This document shows, one piece after another, positions 60,161-64,000 of a stretch of 64,000 nt of DNA. The translations under genes and the position numbers were made by a program. Source of the DNA: Paramesorhizobium leguminum (GTDB lineage: Bacteria > Pseudomonadota > Alphaproteobacteria > Rhizobiales > Rhizobiaceae); contig NZ_QJTF01000002.1 of the NCBI RefSeq assembly GCF_003217235.1, positions 148,415-212,414 on the forward strand, read 5' to 3'. Below the pieces are notes generated by a model. That model saw nothing but the letters and a program-made list of their open reading frames with translations. It was not told where the DNA came from and searched no databases. How positions within the stretch are numbered: position 1 is the stretch's first letter; each line of letters begins with the position of its first letter.

Positions 60161-61198
60161 ATGATACACCGCAAACTTTTAACAACGCTCTTCACGAGCA
60201 CTCTTGTACTGGGCTTTGCCGGGGCGGCTGTGGCCGAAGTGCACACCACCCATAGAACTGGGCGCACCGCGCCGCGCGCTATATGTGGGATGTCAGTTGG
60301 TGCTTGCCTGCCTTACAGCAAAGGTGGTGGGTGGAATAAATCACGTAGCCCACATGCCTCCGCTCAAAGAGCTCCCGCAGCTACGGGAGGCCCAACCGGC
60401 ACTCGCGGGCCAACCGGCAATGGCAATCCAACCGGCAATGGCGGGCCAACTGGCAATGGCGGGCCAACAGGTAATGGCGGGCCATCCGACAACGGCAATC
60501 CAACCGGCAATGGCGGGCCATCCGACAACGGCAACCCGACCGATAATGGCGGGCCATGGGGCGGAGGCGCCCCAACCCACACGGGTGATCCAAAACACAC
60601 GGGACCGACCCATACCGGACAGCCAAAAGACAGGGGTGACCCAACCCACACGGGACCGACCCACACCGGGCAGCCAAAAGACAGGGGCGATCCAAAACAC
60701 GCAGGCCATCATGGCGGCGGCCATGGAGGCGGGGGCGGCCCGAAGGGCAATGGCCAACCGACAGGCGGTGGAGGAGCTCCAACCCACACGGGTGATCCAA
60801 AACACACGGGGCCAACCCATACAGGACACCCCAAAGACAGGGGCGACCCAACCCACACGGGACCGACCCACACCGGGCACCCTAAAGATAGGGGCGATCC
60901 AACCCACGTAGGCGGCGGCCTACATGGGGGCGGTCCAAAGGGCACTCAGGGCCCTGACATCGGCTCAGGCATTACGGGAGGGCCCGCCCCCATCGGCCTG
61001 GGCGTCACCGGAGGCCCCGCTCCCATTGGCCAGGGTGCCACAGTCGATAACAGAGCAGCAACCATGGCCCGGCAGGGTCGACATGGAGGCTTTTCCGCGA
61101 TGCGGGGCGCTTCGATAGGCCGCCACGGCAGTGGGGGGCGCCATGGATCCGACGGCCGCCACGGCGGCGGCGCATCGCACAACGGGTCGCATCGCTGA
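60161..61198 (+). CDS. Secreted Gly/Pro/His/Asn-rich repeat protein, paralogue 1
   Basis: The 345-residue protein starts with a signal peptide (MIHRKLLTTLFTSTLVLGFA, GAAVA). The mature part has a short two-cysteine segment (AICGMSVGACLPY), then low-complexity repeats: GPTGNG/GPSDNG/NPTGNG hexads (residues about 78-135), a HTGxPKDRGDP block (GAPTHTGDPKHTGPTHTG, then QPKDRGDPTHTGPTHTG), and near the end PDIGSGITGGPAPIGLGVTG, which links it to the two downstream genes. The C-terminus is His/Gly-rich (GRHGSGGRHGSDGRHGGG). No known family is recognised; it looks like a secreted or surface, possibly metal-binding, disordered protein. A terminator follows at 61221. Confidence 0.82.
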   Translation: MIHRKLLTTLFTSTLVLGFAGAAVAEVHTTHRTGRTAPRAICGMSVGACLPYSKGGGWNKSRSPHASAQRAPAATGGPTGTRGPTGNGNPTGNGGPTGNGGPTGNGGPSDNGNPTGNGGPSDNGNPTDNGGPWGGGAPTHTGDPKHTGPTHTGQPKDRGDPTHTGPTHTGQPKDRGDPKHAGHHGGGHGGGGGPKGNGQPTGGGGAPTHTGDPKHTGPTHTGHPKDRGDPTHTGPTHTGHPKDRGDPTHVGGGLHGGGPKGTQGPDIGSGITGGPAPIGLGVTGGPAPIGQGATVDNRAATMARQGRHGGFSAMRGASIGRHGSGGRHGSDGRHGGGASHNGSHR

Positions 61199-61220
61199 TC
61201 GAGCTTGTGTCCTGATTTCA

Positions 61221-61250
61221 AGAGGCCGGCTCTAGGGCTGGCCTCTCTTC
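61221..61250 (+). terminator. Terminator after paralogue 1
   Basis: AGAGGCCGGC-TCTAGG-GCTGGCCTCT followed by CTTC; nearly identical to 62571-62599. The rest of the 61251-61534 gap is AT-rich, shows no gene, and contains upstream sequence similar to that of paralogue 3 (CAATTAAACAAGAG). Confidence 0.8.
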
Positions 61251-61534
61251 ATGGCGGTTTCCTCCCGCCTATGTTCCTTAGCAAATCCCAAGATTTTCGG
61301 GCGGGTAGACGAAAGAGGCACCCATACGCACCTCTTCCTTTTACAATTTCAGACGTGAGCAATAAAATTTAATATAAATCCTCCTCCCCATCAAGAATAG
61401 ATAAATTTAGGATGCCCAATCCTAAAGCAAGTACTGAAACATAAACACAATTAAGACACAATTAAACAAGAGTATTATTATACCGTTACCGGTCGGTTGC
61501 GGCAATTGAGTGAGGGGGCATCTAGGAGTACATC

Positions 61535-62548
61535 GTGATGCACCGTAAGTTTTTAACAACGCTCTTCGCGAGCACCTTCGTCCTTGGCCTCGGCGGAGCC
61601 TCTCTGGCCGCCGGGCGCACCGCCCATGAAGCTGCACCCAGGCCCAGCGTTATATGTGGGACTTCTGCCGCCTCATGTGGGTTCCGTCACACCAAGGCTT
61701 CGAAGGCCCCACGCGCTACTCGTAGCACTCCGACCGCTGCGTACGCCCCGGCAATCGGCACAGGCGCCGTCGCCTCGGTTAACCCAGCAACGGGCACTCG
61801 GATGCCCGGTCCTGACATCGGTTCGGGAGCTACGCCGGCCCCAACCTCCATCGTCCGCATCCCTCTCGGTTCGAGATCCAACGGCCGCGTCCGCATCGGC
61901 TCGGGAGCTACGGTGGATCGCGCCCCTATCGGTAAGGGGGTTACGGTAGGCGCTGCCCCCATCGGTTCAGGCGCCACAGTTTCGCGCAACCCGGCGAGCG
62001 GTAGGGCCGCTTCCCTCGCGCGTCACTCCGCCATCGGTAAAGGCGCTGCGGTAGGCCCCGCCCCAATCGGTTCAGGCGCCACAGTTTCGCGCAACCCGGC
62101 GGGCGGTAGGGCCGCTTCCCTCGCGCGCCACTCCGCCATCGGTAAAGGCGCTGCGGTAGGCCCAGCCCCAATCGGTTCAGGCGCCACAGTTTCGCGCAAC
62201 CCGGCGGGCGGTAGGGCCGCTTCCCTCGCGCGCCACTCGGCCACCGCTTCGCTCGCGCGGCACTCGGCCAACCCGGCGAGCGGCAAGGCGGCGTCTCTCG
62301 CGCGCCACTCGGCCACCGCTTCGCTCGCCCAGCACTCGCCCAATCCGGCGGGCGGCAAGGCGGCGTCTCTCGCGCACCACTCGGCCACCGCTTCCCTCGC
62401 CCAGCACTCGGCCACCCCGGCGAGCCGCAACACCGCATCCCTCGCGCGCCACTCGGCCACCGGCAAGGGAGTCGCTCGTCATAGCGCTTCGACTGGACAC
62501 CATAACCATGGCGGCCACCGCGGCCACCGTGGCCCTTCCACGCGCTAA
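61535..62548 (+). CDS. Secreted repeat protein, paralogue 2 (PIGSGATV type)
   Basis: The 337-residue protein has a signal peptide similar to paralogue 1 (MMHRKFLTTLFASTFVLGLG, GASLAA), a two-cysteine segment (VICGTSAASCGFRH), GPDIGSGATPAP, then three 35-residue repeats of PIGSGATVSRNPAGGRAASL-ARHSAIGKGAAVGPA (105-bp DNA units) and shorter SLARHSAT/SLAQHSA repeats with a His-rich end (GHHNHGGHRGHRG). It is alanine/serine/arginine-rich, unlike its Gly-rich neighbour, though the framework is shared. Shorter relatives may exist as hypothetical proteins; no domain is recognised. It is likely secreted. Confidence 0.82.
   Translation: MMHRKFLTTLFASTFVLGLGGASLAAGRTAHEAAPRPSVICGTSAASCGFRHTKASKAPRATRSTPTAAYAPAIGTGAVASVNPATGTRMPGPDIGSGATPAPTSIVRIPLGSRSNGRVRIGSGATVDRAPIGKGVTVGAAPIGSGATVSRNPASGRAASLARHSAIGKGAAVGPAPIGSGATVSRNPAGGRAASLARHSAIGKGAAVGPAPIGSGATVSRNPAGGRAASLARHSATASLARHSANPASGKAASLARHSATASLAQHSPNPAGGKAASLAHHSATASLAQHSATPASRNTASLARHSATGKGVARHSASTGHHNHGGHRGHRGPSTR
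61961..62275 (+). repeat. 105-bp direct repeats inside paralogue 2
   Basis: ATCGGTTCAGGCGCCACAGT begins at 61961, 62066 and 62171, exactly 105 bases apart; each unit runs to the next. They are in frame and differ by only a few bases, implying recent expansion. Confidence 0.9.
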
Positions 62549-62570
62549 TCCACCATTTCCTGTGATTTCG

Positions 62571-62599
62571 AGAGGCCGGCTCAAGGGGCCGGCCTCTCC
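62571..62599 (+). terminator. Terminator after paralogue 2
   Basis: AGAGGCCGGCTC-AAGG-GGCCGGCCTCT followed by CCTAGTG. The gap to 62833 contains AT-rich sequence with CAATTAAATAAG, similar to the promoter area of paralogue 2. Confidence 0.8.
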
Positions 62600-62833
62600 T
62601 AGTGTTTTCAGATCAAACATCCGTGAAATTAATATTATTTCGTTTCTCCCCGCATTGACGAAATAGTATGCGACAATTTGATGGTATAAACGAAATAACA
62701 AGAATATAGTTAACATAATTACAACGCAATTAAATAAGAAGGTCCGCCCTCCGTTGCTGAAATTGGGCAACAGTTTAGCAGCGGACCGCATATAGGGCGG
62801 GGGGTGTCGAGGGGGTATCAGGAGTATGATACC

Positions 62834-64000
62834 ATGACACGCCACCACAAACTTTTAATGACATGTGTCGCCGCAAGCGCCCTCTCTTTCGGGTTCGGCG
62901 GAGCAGCCCTTGCCCACGGCAGCGCTGTTCACCGTAATCTGGTCAGAGGCGGGATCGTTCACGCCGATCGAACGACTCCGGACCCAGACATTGGCTCCGG
63001 CGCCCAGCCGAACGGCAACAACGGTCCCGACATCGGTTCCGGTGCTCAACCGAACGGCAACCCTCCCATCGGCTCGGGCGCTCAGCCGGGGCCCGACATT
63101 GGGTCCGGTGCCCAGCCGAACGGCAACCCTCCCATCGGGTCGGGTGCTCAGCCGGGGCCCGATATCGGCTCCGGTGCCCAGCCGAACGGCAATCCGCCGA
63201 TCGGTTCGGGCGCACAGCCACAGCCGAGCAACGTTCCACCGGTCCAACCGGGAACCGTACCGGCTCCGCTCGGGAACGGCAACCAGCCCTTCTACGACCC
63301 CTATGGCGCCACCCTCGGTAACGCCGGTGGACAGTATAATCCGTACGGCAACAGCGACCCCGACATCGGTTCGGGTGCTCAGCCGAACGGCAATCCGCCG
63401 ATCGGCTCAGGCGCTCAGCCGGGTCCCGACATCGGATCTGGGGCACAGCCGAACGGCAACCAGCCCTACAACCCGTATAACAACCACCTTCATCCCAATG
63501 ATCGTGGCCCGCAACAGGGCGGCGGCCGTACCGGTCCCAACAACCGCGGCCCGCAGATCACATCCCAGCCCTACGGCCGTCCGGCGATCGTGACCGGCGG
63601 CCGGACGCACCCGCATATCGGCAACCCGCCGGTAGACGGCAACGGCCGCCCGGCGGTCGAGGGCCCCAACCGGACGCATCCGCATATCGGCAACCCGCCG
63701 GTAGACGGCAACGGCCGCCCGGCGGTCGAGGGCCCCAACCGGACGCACCCGCATATCGGCAACCCGCCGGTAGACGGCAACGGCCGCCCGGCGGTCGAGG
63801 GCCCCAACCGGACGCATCCGCATATCGGCAACCCGCCGGTAGACGGCAACGGCCGCCCGGCGATCGAGGGCCCCAACCGGACGCACCCGCATATCGGCAA
63901 CCCGCCGGTAGACGGCAACGGCCGCCCGGCGATCGAGGGCCCCAACCGGACGCACCCGCATATCGGCAACCCGCCGGTAGACGGCAACGGCCGCCCGGCG
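62834..64000 (+). CDS. Secreted repeat protein, paralogue 3 (PDIGSGAQPNGN / GNPPVDGNGRPA type), 3' end outside window
   Basis: From ATG at 62834 (GGAGTATGATACC upstream) the frame is open without stop to the last base, at least 389 residues. It starts with a signal peptide (MTRHHKLLMTCVAASALSFG, FGGAALA), then PDIGSGAQPNGN and PPIGSGAQPG repeats (about 50-215, with an interruption GNQPFYDPYGATLGNAGGQY), then from about residue 256 perfect 23-residue units (RTHPHIGNPPVDGNGRPAVE-GPN). The codon choice in the repeats is constant in phase. PDIGSGA also occurs in both preceding genes, establishing homology. No other frame in this stretch is a convincing protein. Role unknown; probably a surface or periplasmic repeat protein. 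Confidence 0.85.
   Translation, partial: MTRHHKLLMTCVAASALSFGFGGAALAHGSAVHRNLVRGGIVHADRTTPDPDIGSGAQPNGNNGPDIGSGAQPNGNPPIGSGAQPGPDIGSGAQPNGNPPIGSGAQPGPDIGSGAQPNGNPPIGSGAQPQPSNVPPVQPGTVPAPLGNGNQPFYDPYGATLGNAGGQYNPYGNSDPDIGSGAQPNGNPPIGSGAQPGPDIGSGAQPNGNQPYNPYNNHLHPNDRGPQQGGGRTGPNNRGPQITSQPYGRPAIVTGGRTHPHIGNPPVDGNGRPAVEGPNRTHPHIGNPPVDGNGRPAVEGPNRTHPHIGNPPVDGNGRPAVEGPNRTHPHIGNPPVDGNGRPAIEGPNRTHPHIGNPPVDGNGRPAIEGPNRTHPHIGNPPVDGNGRPA
63602..64000 (+). repeat. 69-bp direct repeats in paralogue 3
   Basis: Units beginning CGGACGCACCCGCATATCGG at 63602, 63671, 63740, 63809, 63878 and 63947, spacing exactly 69 bases. The array continues past the window end. Units vary at CACCCG/CATCCG and GCGGTC/GCGATC only. 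Confidence 0.95.

Noticed and set aside
62865..63593. Plus-strand open frame of 242 codons
   Set aside because: Out of frame with the signal-peptide-bearing reading from 62834; Ser/Arg/Thr-rich frame-shift shadow.
63571..63987. Minus-strand open frames in the 69-bp repeats (138 and 184 codons)
   Set aside because: They only reflect the 69-bp periodicity; the plus frame from 62834 has a start site, signal peptide and homology to two neighbours.

Overview
The window comes from an alphaproteobacterium of the order Hyphomicrobiales (Rhizobiales), most likely the Brucella/Ochrobactrum group. The gene families are typical of that order: BA14K-like protein, DUF1127, fused SecDF, GlxA-type regulator. 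The intergenic octamer GGGCAGTA, present in seven places, is the AGGGCAGT unit known from Brucella octamer fingerprinting (recalled knowledge, not checked). No integrase, transposase or phage gene is visible. Five further palindromic repeat families fill many intergenic gaps and often supply the first or last codons of genes.

Region 1 (1-20.2 kb) begins with the end of a TRAP-transporter binding protein and an alcohol dehydrogenase. It is then dominated by a corrinoid-dependent methyl-transfer cluster: a non-pyrrolysine MttB-family methyltransferase, divergent from a corrinoid protein, followed by DUF1638, an ExoD-like protein, a small 'virulence factor' family protein, a MetF-like reductase, a methyl-THF:corrinoid methyltransferase and a RamA/RACo-type activator. 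Further on lie a ROK sugar kinase, CutC, a LysR regulator, DUF1127, a GbdR-like GlxA regulator and a dimethylglycine-dehydrogenase-like flavoprotein. Together these could strip and oxidise methyl groups of a quaternary amine, probably glycine betaine, with tetrahydrofolate as carrier. Two small nucleases (DUF559 and GIY-YIG), each wrapped in its own palindrome family, interrupt this cluster.

Region 2 (20.3-31.7 kb) holds a GT-C-like membrane protein, a tandem pair of related small-RNA-like hairpin units, and a minus-strand set that reads as a polyprenyl-phosphate pentose pathway (HAD-UbiA fusion, DprE1-like oxidase, SMR-like carrier, SDR, aminotransferase), then a small periplasmic protein and a large MscS-type channel.

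Region 3 (31.9-60 kb) is mainly housekeeping: SecDF, a CPA2 antiporter with RCK domain, a UPF0104 protein, sulfate ABC transporter parts (Sbp, CysT, CysW; no CysA), DedA, tRNA-Lys(CUU), PhzF, Nudix, BA14K-like, IlvC, TetR, an antitoxin with a truncated toxin, Kup, PdxJ, a RecD-like helicase, a threonine dehydratase, IlvH/IlvI with a recognisable attenuator leader peptide, and a HerA-like ATPase. A second DUF559 gene sits between ilvI and ilvH.

Region 4 (60.1-64 kb) is a tandem set of three related secreted repeat proteins sharing a PDIGSGA/PIGSGA motif. The third runs off the end of the window in perfect 69-bp repeats.
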